Shown: in pieces, positions 1 through 18,089 of the stretch
How the letters are laid out: each line of letters begins with the position of its first letter
How positions within the stretch are numbered: the first letter of the stretch is position 1
Origin: Piliocolobus tephrosceles
Taxonomy: Eukaryota; Chordata; Mammalia; Primates; Cercopithecidae
Length of the DNA: 64,000 nt
NCBI RefSeq assembly: GCF_002776525.5
Contig: NC_045434.1
Location: 112,120,393-112,184,392, forward strand
Direction of reading: 5' to 3'
Translations under genes and position numbers: made by a program
The notes under the pieces: generated by a model
What the model was told of the DNA's origin: nothing
The model's database searches: none
The model's input: the letters and a program-made list of their open reading frames with translations, nothing else

Positions 1-164
<164 letters not shown>

Positions 165-189
165 TTATTTTTCCATTTATTTTAAAGGG

Positions 190-428
190 ATGTTTGTTTG
201 TTTGTTTATTTAATTTGAGACAGAATCTTGCTCTGTTGCCTAGGCTGGAGTGCAGTGGTGCAATCTCAGCTCACTGCAGCCTTGACCTCTCAGGCTCAAG
301 TGATCCTCCCACCTCAGCGCCCTGAGTAGCTGTGACTACAGGCATGTGCCACCACACCCAGCTAATTTTTGTATTTTTTTTTCTTTTTTCTTGGTAGAGA
401 TGGGTTTTCATCATGTTGCCCAGGCTGT
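190..428 (-). mobile_element. Alu (old), truncated
   Basis: It starts in a GTTT-rich tail (180-215), then TTTGAGACAGAATCTTGCTC, and stops after GTTGCCCAGGCTG without the 5' end. It lies minus in the WDR47 intron. Confidence 0.9.
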
Positions 429-713
429 TAAAGGGATATTTTATAACTTCAGCTTGAAATACTGAAATATTCATTGCTAGAGATAATGGTAAACATTTTT
501 TCTTAAGCAGATTAATAATTCTTTGTACTTCCTTCATTTGGAAACACAAATGATACTCTATTATTTTTGTTAGAACTTCTAGTGGGCTTTTTTTCTCTTA
601 ATAGTTAAAGAGAACTTAATATAGGAATGCATACTTATTCTTTCCTTCCTTCTTCATGCCCTAGCCCTCCCCACCTTCTACCTCCCCTCTCCCCACTTCC
701 CCCTCCCCTCACT

Positions 714-964
714 GACAGGTGTTGCCCAGGCTTACTATAGCCTCAACCTCCCAGACTCAATCGATTCTCCCACCTCAACCTCCCGACTAGCTGAGACTAC
801 AGATGCACACCACCACACCCGGCTAATTTTTTTTTTTTCATTTTTATAGAGATGGGGTTTCGCCATGTTGCACAGCCTGGGTTCAAACTCCTGGGCTCAA
901 GCGATCTGCCCAACTCGACCTCACAAAGTTCTGGGATTATAGGCATAAGCCACTGTGCCTGGCC
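714..964 (-). mobile_element. AluJ-like copy lacking its tail
   Basis: It runs from GTTGCCCAGG to GCCACTGTGCCTGGCCC with many changes. The poly(T) end is missing and is replaced by a C/T-rich tract (655-710). Confidence 0.85.
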
Positions 965-1143
965 CATATTTATTACTATGTTTTGTCTTAATAATTGAAG
1001 AAAAACTTGAGTGTTTATGAACTGAGCTTAGTTTAACCATGAGTAATGAAAAATAGAAAAATTAGGGAATTTGAATACTTAATATATGGAGACTGCTGTC
1101 AGAAAAACTTCGTGTAATCATATGTATTTAAATACAATTGGCT

Positions 1144-1450
<307 letters not shown>

Positions 1451-1459
1451 CGAACAATT

Positions 1460-1600
1460 GGTTGGGTGCGGTGGCTCACACCTGTAATCCCAGCACTTTG
1501 AGAGGCCATGGTGGGTGAATTGCTTGAGCCCAGAAGTTCAAGACCAGCCTGGGCAACATGGCGAAATTCCATCTGTATTTTTTTTTTTAATTAAAAAAAG
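1460..1600 (+). mobile_element. Free left Alu monomer (FLAM-like)
   Basis: A single left arm (GGTTGGGTGCGGTGGCTC to GGCGAAATTCCATCTGTA) is followed by mixed T/A tails. It directly follows another Alu and precedes the NDUFB3 pseudogene. Confidence 0.8.
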
Positions 1601-1664
1601 TAAAACTTTAAAAAAGGAAAGCAGTAATATTGCATTTTAAAAGAATCATCTAAAGAATGCAGAC

Positions 1665-2085
1665 ATGGCCCATAGACATGGACGTGAACATGAACATAAT
1701 AAAATGGAATTTCCAGATAATAAACAATGGAAGATAGAAGAAACACCATTAGAAACCATCCAGGAGAAGCTGGCTGCAGGAGGGCTAAGGATCTATGGGG
1801 CTGTAATGAAGCTTGGAGAAATATGGGTGACTTTGCAAATAGTGTTTCCTCTGATGGTGCATTATTAAAAGGATTCAAAGATTTGCTGCATTTGTGGTAG
1901 CTGTAGGTCCTTAATATTACATGGTATCCCAGAGTAAAGATAAGAAGCATCACTGAAAATAATACCTGGAAGTATCTTAGTGGCTTCTTAACTCTCCAAA
2001 ATAAGATTTCTTCACTGTAGCCTACTCGTGTGTGTGTTTGCCTCTTAAAGGATATTACTAAGATTTAATAAAGTAAGAAAAACAT
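1665..2085 (+). pseudogene. NDUFB3P: NDUFB3 processed pseudogene in a WDR47 intron
   Basis: The frame starting at 1665 reads [20 protein letters not shown] and then [18 protein letters not shown]. These are the N-terminal residues of NDUFB3, the B12 accessory subunit of mitochondrial complex I. A one-base loss near 1789 (AGG-ATC) shifts the frame. Past it, the parent's VVAVG...YY end and the lysine/histidine-rich tail (AAAGATAAGAAGCATCAC) can be read in another frame, up to TGA at 1954-1956. An in-frame TAA replaces a codon before the tyrosine pair. A 3' UTR with AATAAA at 2067-2072 and a short A-rich end follow. The lack of introns and the UTR to A-tail order indicate L1-mediated retrocopying. 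It lies in sense orientation in the intron and is non-coding. The parent identification is from memory. Confidence 0.9.
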
Positions 2086-2232
2086 AGAGAAAAGAATATA
2101 TGGTTATTGGTAGTAAACCTAACATGATCCAACAAGAATAACACAGTTCAAATGAATTTAAAATGGGAGAAAGATGAATTCTTTCAAATTCATGTTTTTA
2201 ATAGGTGACTTTAATATTCATTCTTTCCATAG

Positions 2233-2391
<159 letters not shown>

Positions 2392-2695
2392 TAAGGATCA
2401 ATGACTTGTGCTGCCATTCTTACCTTAGTTTTTAATTTAGCCTTGTAGGTTCCTTTTCCAGAATTGCCATTCAGTAGTGTTTCAGATCTTTCTTTCCTTT
2501 GATTAAACTTTATTTTCTGTTACAAAATAACTGTTTTTACTTTCAGTGCTTAGGAAATATACTTAAGTCATTGATTAACTTTATAATTTTTTCATAAAAT
2601 GTTTTTGATTGCAACATTCCTCATTTATTGCTTTAGACTTCTTTATTTCCATGGCTTTTGTATTTTGTTTTTTATCTGAAAAGTCTTTATATAGT

Positions 2696-2830
2696 AGTCC
2701 CCCCTTATTTGCAAGGGATACATTTTAAGAACCCCAGTGGATTCTTGAAACCTTGGCTGGTACTGAACCCTATATATACTGTGTTTTTTCCTATTCATAC
2801 ACACCTATTTATAAATTATGTATGTAATTT
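2696..2830. mobile_element. Tigger-like DNA transposon end fragment
   Basis: AGTCCCCCCTTATTTGCAAG followed by GGATACATTTTAAGAACCCC and GTACTGAACCCTATATATAC matches, by eye, the left end of the Tigger copy at 29117. Only this end part remains recognisable. Confidence 0.6.
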
Positions 2831-3279
2831 ACATACAACTCTTACTCTTTTACACTTCTTAAGACTTTTTAATTACAACCCTAGTTTGAGAAACAGAGGG
2901 GTGGGATTTTTCATTTGTTTGTATTTTTTTGCTATCTCTATGTCTGAAACCAATAATTTAGGCTTTTGGACTGTTGGCAGCGTTTAATGATTGGGAAAGG
3001 GAATATAATAAGGCCCAGGTTAATTGATGGTATTATAATTTACTGGTGCTCACTGCATTATTTAAGTAGAAATATTTAAGAAAGAATGGCAAAATTATCT
3101 ATAAGGGAGTGAGAAATAGCAATAATTATGGAGGTAGAACCAAAGACTTGTATGTTTAAGGTTAACTTGAACTTAAGGTAACTGTTTCTCATCTTGTATT
3201 TCTTACACAAACACAGATGTGTCATAGGCTGTGAAGAAACTGATTTGAAAATAAATACATTTATTTAGCAAATACATAT

Positions 3280-4321
<1,042 letters not shown>

Positions 4322-4689
4322 TAGATCAATATTAAATGCTTCTTAGGTATTAGAGATTTGTCGGTCTTCTTGTTTGTTTTTTAAAAATTTCTTAATTATG
4401 AACATTTTCAAAGACACAAAAGTAGAGAGACTAGTATGCTGAAATTCAATAGTTGTCAAGATTTTTGTAACATTTTTTCCTTCATCTTTTTTATTTGCTA
4501 AAGTATTAAAAATAAATCTTAGATATCATGTCATTTAACCCTTTCATCCTTCAGGATGAATCTCCAGAAACATGTACATTTGCTTACATAGACTTGATTT
4601 TCATCATTATACCTAATTTAGAAATCTTTAGTTTCATATTAGTCTGTGTTTCAAAGTGTAGATAAAATGCTGTTACCCCATTAAGCCAA

Positions 4690-5070
4690 TGTTTGACTGT
4701 CATTAAAGGACAAACTCTTGAGGAGCATGGCATTTAGAACCCTCCACAGCTGAGCCTGCAGCGCCTCACCCACCACATCCCTCCTGCTCACTCTACTAAA
4801 TGCCTCGTGCTTTTCACTGCTAGCCCCACAGACTCTTTGCATTGCTGCATACTCAGCCAGTACTTTCCCTGCTATATTTTATTGTCACTAAAGTGATTCT
4901 CCTGCCACTTTAGTGTAAAATTTTTTTTTTTTTTCTGTAAAAATTTCTTTTTCTGTAAAAATTCACCCTATCCTTTAAGGCCCAGTGCTTTATACTGGAC
5001 TATATAACAACTTATACTTGCCTTACTATATATAGGTAGTCATGACAATATCTGCCTGTACCAGATTTTA
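4690..5070 (+). mobile_element. LINE-2-like remnant
   Basis: Motifs such as CACATCCCTCCTGCTCACTC, GTGCTTTTCACTGC and CCTATCCTTTAAGGCCCAGT resemble the L2 3' half. Weak; borders approximate. Confidence 0.4.
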
Positions 5071-6340
<1,270 letters not shown>

Positions 6341-6404
6341 TAATATCAATTTCAAGTGCTGCTTTTCTTTTTGTTCAATCTGTGTTTTTTCCTCTCTGCA
6401 TTTG

Positions 6405-7054
<650 letters not shown>

Positions 7055-7072
7055 TAATAATTGAGTATATGA

Positions 7073-7688
<616 letters not shown>

Positions 7689-7709
7689 GCACACACACAC
7701 ACACACACA
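7689..7709. repeat. (CA)n microsatellite
   Basis: About ten CA units in a row, in a WDR47 intron. Confidence 0.95.
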
Positions 7710-7764
7710 GAAATGGTAGCATGCACTACAAATTTCTCTTTCTGAACTTAACAGTATGTCTTAG

Positions 7765-8101
<337 letters not shown>

Positions 8102-8199
8102 CATTGTACTATCTTTTAAGCATGGTATCTAAGAGTGACACAGTATTCTGCTTATTCCTTATTTTATTCTAAAGTACCTTTTCCACCTTTGTAGTTTTG

Positions 8200-8489
<290 letters not shown>

Positions 8490-8744
8490 TTTGTAGTTTT
8501 TAATAGCAGAATTAGAAGAGAATTTTATGGTAGTATTCCAAGTGAAAAGGTCTGCCTTGTATTCTAAATTTTTGGTGTTTTTTTTTTTTAATGCCTTGTT
8601 TATTCTTTTGAGTTTCATGGACCTTTTTCTTCTCTTTGATTCAAACCAGATATGATGTTTTACAGCACATTTGAATTCATGATCATTGATTTGTTAAAAT
8701 TTAGTTTGTATCGTTTTCAAAATTAATATATGACATAGTTTAAG

Positions 8745-9106
8745 GCAGCAGTCCCCAACCTTTTTGGCACCCACCAGGAATCAGTTTTGTGGAAAACAAT
8801 TTTTCCATGGGTGGGGTGGGAAGGGGTAGGGATGGTTTAGGGATGAAACTGTTCCACCTCAGATCATCAGGCATTAGATTCTCATAAGGTGCACGCAACC
8901 TAGATAACTTACATGCGCAGTTCACAATAGGGTTCCCACTCCTGTGAGCCTCTAATGCCACCACTGATCTGACAGGAGGCGGAGCTCAGGTGGTAATGCT
9001 CACTCACTTGTCGCTCACCTCTTGCTGTGCGGCCTGGTGCCTAACAGGCCATAGACTGCTATCAGTCAGTGGCGTGGGGCTTTGGGACTTCGGTTTAAGA
9101 AATCAA
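8745..9106. mobile_element. hAT-Charlie-like non-autonomous element
   Basis: CAGCAGTCCCCAACCTTTTT and GGCACC at one end, then AACAATTTTTCCATGGGTGG, GCTCACCTCTTGCTGTGCGG and CCTAACAGGCCATAGACTG. These are typical words of a common Charlie-group hAT repeat. The far terminal inverted repeat is degraded. Family name not assigned. Confidence 0.7.
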
Positions 9107-9384
9107 GCAATTCAATAAGGCTTATTAAGAAAAACAGCATTGCCCTGGTTAAAATAATGTAAACAATGACTACTGATCTAACCAAAACTGATATAACTAT
9201 ATTGAAAAGATGTGGAGAGACGAAGAATTTGTATGTGAATAAGGGACATATTCATATTTATTTAATTTCTTTTCTTTAGGATTATTTATTGACTTCCTAC
9301 CATAGAAGATGAAGATTTAACTTTTTCATGTGCCTTTCCAGCTCCCATCATCCCACATTCACATATATTTTTCCTCTCTCTGCA
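9107..9384. other. WDR47 intron, no recognised element
   Basis: AT-rich sequence without recognisable repeats or open frames. Confidence 0.4.
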
Positions 9385-9568
9385 TCTTTTCTTTTTTTTG
9401 TTTTTTGTTTTGTTTTGTTCTGAGACAGGGTTTTGTTCTGTCACCCAGTCTGGAATGCAGTGTTGCATTCATGGCTCACTGCAGTTTTGACTTCCAGGTT
9501 CAAGCCATCCTCCCGCCTTAGCTTCCTGAGTGGCTGGGACCACAGGCACACACCACCCTGCCTAGCCC
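9385..9568 (-). mobile_element. Alu half copy (FRAM-like)
   Basis: A T-rich tail with GTTTT repeats, then GAGACAGGGTTTTGTTCTG to CCACCCTGCCTAGCCCC; only about 150 bp of Alu body. Confidence 0.85.
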
Positions 9569-10442
9569 CTCCGCATCTTTTTGATACATCAGTTTTGGTT
9601 AGCTCAGTTAGTCATTATTTACATTGTTTTAACCAGGGTGATGCCATTCATAGCTTATTTTTTTTCTTGTGTATATTTTCCTTGGGGTTAATAATTGTGT
9701 TTTTTTGTTTGTTTATTTGTGTAATTTCTATGCACTTACCACTAATTTATTTTTAAACTCTAGCTTTCTACATTATTTTCAGGCCCTTTTTCTCCATTTC
9801 AGAGACTTCTAGTTTTTGGTTGTCTCCTCTCTCTGATAAAATTATTGTCTTCCTCTTACTGTATCTCTCTTCCTCTGCTTCTCTATCATACACATGCAAA
9901 CATTTTATAGAATTGGCAAGCCAAAAATTCATCTCTTGACCTCCTTATCCCCCTTCCAGCTCTTACCCTCAATTTTTGCTTCTTTTTTTACTCAGATATC
10001 TCAAAAGTCTTGCCTATATATACTGTTAGCCATTTCCTTACCCTCAGTCTTTAACTTATTCTAGTCTGGTTCCTGCTGCAACCGTTATAACAAATGCTGT
10101 CTTTTTCAAGATCACCAATAAACTTCCGGTTGTCAAATCACTTTTATATCCTACTTTTGCTTCAACTCTCAGTGTCATGCAACACAGTTGACTTCCTCCA
10201 CTTTTCTTTTGGGCTTTCTGCTATTCTCTTACCTTTCTGGGTAATTATTCCTTTGCTGGCTCTTTCTCTTTGCTCAACTTCTAAATTCTGGCATTCCCTA
10301 GGGCTCAGGACTTTAGTCTCTTTTCTTTCTCTAGATGATTGCATCCATTTCCCTGGCTTTAAGTGTAACGCATATGCTGAAGGACTTACATTTTTATCTC
10401 TAGCTGAAACCTATTCTGTGTGCTAGGCTCATAAAATTCTTT

Positions 10443-10755
10443 CTTTCTTTTTTTTCTTTTGAGACGGAGTCTCGCTCTGTCGCTCAGGTTGCCCAGGCTG
10501 GAGTGCAGTGACGTGATCTCAGCTCACTGCAAGCTCCACCTCCTGTGTTCATGCCATTCTCCTGCCTCAGCCTCCTGAGTAGCTGGGACTACAGGCTCCT
10601 GCTACCACGCCTGGCTAATTTTTTTGTTTTTTTGTTTTTTTAGTAGAGATGGGGTTTCACCATGTTAGCCAGGATGGTCTCAATCTCCTGACCTCGTGAT
10701 TTGCCCTCCTCGGCCACCCAAAGTGATTACAGGCATGAGCCACCGTGCCTGGCCT
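10443..10755 (-). mobile_element. AluY inserted in the L2
   Basis: It runs from TTTTGAGACGGAGTCTCGC to CACCGTGCCTGGCC, with CAAGCTCCACCTCCTGTGTT. There is a small duplication at CGCTCAGGTTGCCCAGG, and GGG is lost before ATTACAGG. Confidence 0.93.
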
Positions 10756-10842
10756 TAAAAAGAGTTCTTAGTAGAGAAACAGTAAGACAAACTTATACCA
10801 AACATGATATATAACAACTTTATGCCTCAGCTACATGATCTA

Positions 10843-11181
<339 letters not shown>

Positions 11182-11936
11182 CCAGTTACGTATTTTCCTC
11201 TATTTCTACCACTCTAGGATAAATAGGATAAACTACCATCTCAACTGAACCACTGCAATAGCTTCCTTACTGTACACTTTCACTTGTGCTCCCTTTAGTC
11301 TGTGACCCACATAGCAGTCAGAGTACCCTTTTGAAAAAATAAACCTGGTCACCTCACACCTTCAGTGGCTTTAAATCTTAAAGTGCACACTAGTTATCAC
11401 GACCTGTAAGACCCTGCTTGATTTGGCATTTTTACCCTTCTAGTCTCATCTCAGATCACTTACCTTTTTTCTTTCCAATTCCTGGAACATGCCAAGGTCC
11501 ATGTCCAGTAAAGCTGTTTCCTTAGTTGGAAATGTTCCTCCTCTTGTCTTCTCATGGTTACACCCGTCCTGTCTTTAGGTCTTAACTTCAATGCCGCCTG
11601 GCCAGAGAGGCCTTCTTTGACTTACCTAATTGGGACCTCACCATTATTTTCTATGACTGAACTCTTATCACTATTTAAAATTATGTACTCGTTTACTTGT
11701 TTAGTGCTTACCTCTTCCAATAGATTTTAAGTTTCATCAAGGCAGCAATGATACCTCTTCTATTTTCAGAAGAGGTTTAACACCTACCATAGTGCCTGGC
11801 CTAAGGGAGTAGTGATTTAATAACTTTTTTGAGTAAATGAATGAAGATTTTTTGTTGACCCTATAAATTTTGTACATGTAAAACTAAACTCTTTGTCTTT
11901 CTCCTCTAAATCAGTTATTCTTCCCACCTTCCCTAC

Positions 11937-11961
11937 TGTTGTTGTTGTTGTTGTTGTTGTT
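11937..11961. repeat. (GTT)n microsatellite
   Basis: About eight TTG/GTT units in a row. Confidence 0.9.
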
Positions 11962-12139
11962 TCATTTTCCTAGTTTTGATAATGGTTCTCTTATTTCCTC
12001 ATGCAACTAGATTTGAAATCTGGGACTCATTTTTGCTTTATTTTAATTAACTGCCCCACTCAGGCAGTTAATTTCCTAGACTGTTGACTGTTTATTCAGT
12101 TTTTGTTTCTGAAATCTTTCTTGTCTTCCAGTGGCCTCT

Positions 12140-12680
12140 TTTGTTCTACAGTCTTTCCACTTTAATTTGATATACATTTTCACTTAGATTAATCTACTCA
12201 AAGTACTGCTTGAATCATGTAATTCTCTTGCTTAGAAACCTACAGTGATGCTTTACTGTCTACAGAGACAAGTTCAGAACTCTGCAGTTTGAGATTTAGG
12301 CGCTTGATGGCCTGGCCCTAACCCACCTTTTGCATTTCAGTTTCAAGCTGCCTTTCATGTTAACTTTTGTTAAAAGTTAAACTTTTAACTCCAGCCAAAC
12401 TGGTCCACCTTCCTGTAACTGTTTTATACTTTTCCTCTAAATTTTTTCTCATGTAATTCTGTAATTCTTGCTGATCATAATAGCCCTCTTCTCTTTCAAT
12501 ATTTCAAGAAAAGATTATTCTTTATTACATATAAATGTATGTGTTTGCCTGTGTATACATACATACATACATACATACTCTTATTTATACTGTTTATTGT
12601 TTTTCAAGATCTAACTTGTGTCCCATGTTTTTGTGAAGTCTTCCTAGACCACTTTGGTCTAGAGCAGTGTTACTCAAACT
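12140..12680 (+). mobile_element. LINE-2 3'-half remnant
   Basis: CATGTAATTCTCTTGCTTAG, GATTTAGGCGCTTGATGGCC and GTGAAGTCTTCCTAGACCAC follow the order of the L2 3' half in + orientation. Interrupted by an A/T-rich stretch and (TACA)n. Borders approximate. Confidence 0.5.
12555..12579. repeat. (TACA)n microsatellite
   Basis: About six ATAC/TACA units. Confidence 0.9.
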
Positions 12681-12713
12681 TCTTTTTTTTTTTTAATTAA
12701 TTTATTTTTTTGA

Positions 12714-13148
<435 letters not shown>

Positions 13149-13157
13149 TAGTACATT

Positions 13158-13801
<644 letters not shown>

Positions 13802-13874
13802 TGAAATCAACTTCTCTGTTTTTAATCTTTCCTGTTCTATTTTGGACCTTTGTTTTTTTTGTTAGTGTGATGTG

Positions 13875-13975
13875 GTTGTATATAATCAACCACAACCACT
13901 GATTATATAATCAATTATAATTCAATTGATTATATAATTAATTATATAATCAATTATAATTATATAATATTTTCA
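13875..13975. repeat. AT-rich palindromic sequence (cruciform candidate)
   Basis: Made almost only of A and T with AATTGAT/ATCAATT words. 13924-13955 is a perfect 32-bp palindrome centred between 13939 and 13940; neighbouring inverted copies lengthen the imperfect symmetry on both sides. Confidence 0.85.
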
Positions 13976-14046
13976 ATCATTTTATGGTATTCAGATTCTG
14001 AGACTGTATTAAGATATATAATAGCAAATTATTAAATAAGCAGTGA

Positions 14047-14490
<444 letters not shown>

Positions 14491-14501
14491 TTATTGTTAG
14501 T

Positions 14502-14758
14502 TTTTGATTTCTTTTTTGAGGCAGGGTCTCACTCTTTCACCCAGGCTGGAATGCAGTGGCATGATTACTGCTCACTATACCCTTGACCTCCTGGGTTCAA
14601 GCGATCCTTCTGCCTCAGCCTCCAAGTAGCTGGAACTACATCTGTGCAGCACCATGGATGGCAAATTTTAAAAATTTTTTTGTAAAGATGGGATCTTGCC
14701 ATATTGCCCAGGCTGGTCTTGAACTCCAGGCCTCAAGTGATCCTCCTGCCTCCACTTA
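14502..14758 (-). mobile_element. AluJ-like, 5' end missing
   Basis: It runs from TTTTTTGAGGCAGGGTCTC to CTCCTGCCTCCACTT; third of the cluster; the left-arm start is lost. Confidence 0.88.
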
Positions 14759-15089
14759 AGATATTTTTTAAAATCAACATGTATTTATAATGACTCATTC
14801 TGAGATAAATGATGGATTTATGTACTCTTATTAGCTTCTACATTAAATAATTAGCATACAATCTGTAATTAGGTCTTAGTATCTAGTTTTATTTTTAAAT
14901 ATTCATCAAGCAAATATTGTATATCAATTAGGGACTGACAGATGAGAATAAAACAGTTAATTCCCTCCCTGATGGAGCTTATATGAGTTCAATGAAAAGT
15001 AAACCAATAAACAATGTAATTTTAGGTATTAGTGCTGTTTAAAAAAATTAGCATGGTAGGGAGATAGTAGCTAGGGTGAATAGGGAAAG

Positions 15090-15108
15090 ATATCTATTAT
15101 CTATCTAC

Positions 15109-15160
<52 letters not shown>

Positions 15161-15161
15161 T
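15090..15161. repeat. (TATC)n tetranucleotide microsatellite
   Basis: About 17 near-perfect TATC units, with a few interruptions (TATT, TACC) at the left end. It abuts the T-rich end of a truncated Alu, from which it probably grew. Confidence 0.95.
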
Positions 15162-15224
15162 TTGAGATGGAGTCTTGTTCTGTCGCCCAGGCTGGAGTGC
15201 AGCGGTACATCTCGGCTCACTGCA
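15162..15224 (-). mobile_element. Truncated Alu stub
   Basis: TTTTGAGATGGAGTCTTG through CGGCTCACTGCAGG, then stops abruptly; about 60 bp of the Alu 3' end. Confidence 0.85.
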
Positions 15225-15477
15225 GGGGGAAGGCTATTTTAAATAGGATCACTGGAGTAGGTCTCTCCAGGGAAATGCCATTTGCACAGAGACCAGAATG
15301 ATGAGGAGGAACAAGCCAGGCCAGGACCCTAGGAGAAGAGCATAGCAAGTATAAAGATGCTGAAGTAGGAACCAGCTTAGCATGTTCATGACACTACAAG
15401 AAGCCAATGTGGCCGGAACTTAGTGAACTAAGAGAGAGAGACACAGAAGAATAAATGGCAGGGTTTTATAGACATTT

Positions 15478-15640
15478 TTAAAGGGCTTTATTTTGAATAG
15501 CAGTTATAGGTTAACAGCAAAATTGAGAGATACAGAGATTTCCCATATACTCCTGACTCACACATGCATAGCCTGCCCCCCCCTCCCCCCGCATTATCAG
15601 TATCCCCCTCCAGAGTGGTACATTTATTATAGTTGGTGGG
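15478..15640 (-). mobile_element. Old L1 (L1M-type) fragment
   Basis: TTTATTTTGAATAGCAGTTA, AGCAAAATTGAGAGATACAG and ATTTCCCATATACTCCTGAC resemble an old L1 3' region seen again at 45545. Confidence 0.5.
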
Positions 15641-16501
15641 CTATAAGCATTTTAAAAGTATAATGTGAAGCCTTTGGAAGATTTTAAATGGGAGTGATAG
15701 GAGCTGAATTATGTTTTTAGAGAATTTGGAGTTCTGTAGAGAGTAGATTGTAAGGGGGGCAAGAGTAGAAATATAAATGTCAGTGAGGAGGCTGTTGGAA
15801 TAGTTCAGGTGAGATGATGGTGGCTTGGACTAGGGTGGTGGAGGTGGAGGTAGTAAGAAATGACTAAATTTGAGATATATTTTATTTGGATTCGATTTAG
15901 GGAGTGAGGGGAAGAGGATTCAATGATGATTCCTAGGTTTTTGTCATGAGCAACCAGATGGTGCCATTGAGATAAGGGAGACAGATGAGGGGAGGAACAG
16001 GTTTAGGCAAGAAAACCGAGTTTAGTTTTAGACAAGTTTAACTTAGGATGACTATCAGGCAATCAAGTGAGATGTTGAATGACTATTTGGATACTAGTCT
16101 GGAGCTTAAGTGAGAACTCAAGATTGGAGATAAAATATGTATGAATTGTAAATATATAAATGGCCATGTTGCTAGATGAAATTTTGTAGGAAGTTAGGTA
16201 CAGAGAGAACAGAAGAAATCTGAGGGTTGACTCCTGAGATTCACCAAGCTTTAAATCAAGAAGAAAAGGGAAACTGGCAAAAGATGGAGTGGCACTGAAA
16301 TCAGGGAGAAATCAAGTTGAGAGAATTTCAAAGAGAGAGAGAGCAACTTGTCAAATGTTGCTGTGTGGGTATGTTACCAAATACTAATAGCATAATTAGG
16401 TAGTTAGTAATTTATCCCTGTGTAAACCTTTCAATGTATTATATTAATGTAGTTTAAGATTTTTTATACTGTAATATCTTAAAGTAACAGGAAGTCTATA
16501 A

Positions 16502-16699
<198 letters not shown>

Positions 16700-17918
16700 A
16701 GCACATCCCATGTCAGTCTATGCAGCAAAAGCACAGAGACTTAAGACTACTGAGTTGTGAAAATTACAAATCTGAAGAACGTAGTGTCCAGGAAAGTGGT
16801 TTAGCACGAAGAGGCCCCTTATTACCATGTATCCCACTGATAGGAGGTGTTGGGTGGTGTTATTCCGCAGTGCTTTCAGTCTTCCATGTGAGCTCGTGCT
16901 GCTGTGACCTGCTATATGTAGTCTCGTTGCCAAAGTCTGCAGAAGAGCTCTTCCGTTGTTGGTGTGCACTCCAAGTCAAGGTGGACAATGTGTTTACAGT
17001 TTAGTATTAAATGCATTCCTTGGTCTTTGCCTAAATAACAGTTTTATATGCACATTGCAATGGAATTATACTTCAACTATATTATTAAATGTAATGCAAC
17101 CAAGTTCCTCCCAGATTAAACTTCCCAGGTGTTCAGAATTACTTTTGCTCTTCTCATGATCCCATATTGTATTATCACTTGTCTTCTAGAGGTCAGAATT
17201 CCATAATATACGTCACTCAAAAGTTACATGGTTGCTTTCACTTAAGGATCATTATGGAGTTTAAAAATGAATGAAAAACTGCTTCTTCACTATGTGGTAT
17301 AGGCCCTTTCTTTTTTCTTAAACCCAGGGATATGATTATTTTGTCATATAATTTTGTTTCAGGCTAAAAGGTAAATGTGTTTGCTTCAGAAACTTGTTAA
17401 CTTCGTTTTTTGAATGCAACAGGATACCTCCCTTCCAAACTGAACCATAGAAGCAGAGCAGCAGCAGTTATGTGATGCAACACTTGATGGGGCAGTAAAT
17501 TTACTGGCTAGCAGTTTTCTCCTTAAAAATTAAAATCCTTGCCATAGACCATAGCATGGCTTGAAATGCTATGTCTGCATGATAATTTAAAATGGAAGAT
17601 TTAAAGTTTGCACTCCAAAAGCTTATTTGGATTTTTTTCTTGCACTGTTTTGTGTAATGCAGAATAATGATTTTATTTCTACAGCTTTGTAGATTCTAAC
17701 ATTTATGTATTTTTATTTTCATATTGTACAGTAATTTTACTTTAAATTATTTAAATAGGCTATTTTATTTATTTCAAATGCAGTTGTATTAGTTCTCATT
17801 ATTGAACTGTCTGTGCACTGTATGTAGCAAGCATTTTTCATCTGTTGTATACAAGTGGAAAGGGTATTAGAAGTGTAACTGTGCTATTATTTCAATAAAG
17901 ACCTCTTGACACCTAAAA
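16700..17918 (+). other. WDR47: WDR47 3' untranslated region
   Basis: About 1.2 kb runs from the WDR47 stop to the poly(A) signal at 17894. It is AT-rich and free of Alu and L1, unlike the surrounding DNA, as expected for a conserved terminal exon. The 3' end is inferred from the signal position. Confidence 0.85.
17894..17899 (+). terminator. WDR47: WDR47 polyadenylation signal
   Basis: The canonical hexamer AATAAA lies about 1.2 kb past the stop codon. A T/G-rich stretch (GTTTCTGTTC) follows about 20 bases downstream, so cleavage near 17915-17920 is likely. Confidence 0.8.
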
Positions 17919-17919
17919 C

Positions 17920-18089
17920 TGTTTCTGTTCCTCAGAGTCTTTGGCTTTCAAAAGAATGTTATTTTTTCAGTTTACTGGGAGAAAGTGAGGTCCAATGGAT
18001 GAAGCCCATAATCAGTTTCTTAGATTCTTTCTAAAGTTCTTCTACTAATTTGCTTTTTAATCCTTGGCAACTGTATAACTTAACAAAAA
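17920..18089. other. Intergenic DNA after WDR47
   Basis: No repeat or gene was recognised between the WDR47 3' end and the next Alu fragment. Confidence 0.4.

Larger units (their letters stand above)
14900..16345 (-). mobile_element. LINE-2 remnant, antisense, interrupted
   Basis: Words in order on the reverse strand of L2: TCCCTCCCTGATGGAGCTTA, TTTGCACAGAGACCAGAATG, GCATAGCAAGTATAAAGATG, GGAGGCTGTTGGAATAGTTC, GATGATTCCTAGGTTTTTGT and AACTTGTCAAATGTTGCTG. It is broken by (TATC)n plus an Alu stub (15090-15224) and an old L1 piece (15478-15640). Confidence 0.6.

Noticed and set aside
1591..1953. 120-codon minus-strand frame opposite the NDUFB3 copy
   Set aside because: It is the antisense of a pseudogene and reads as unrelated hydrophobic text.
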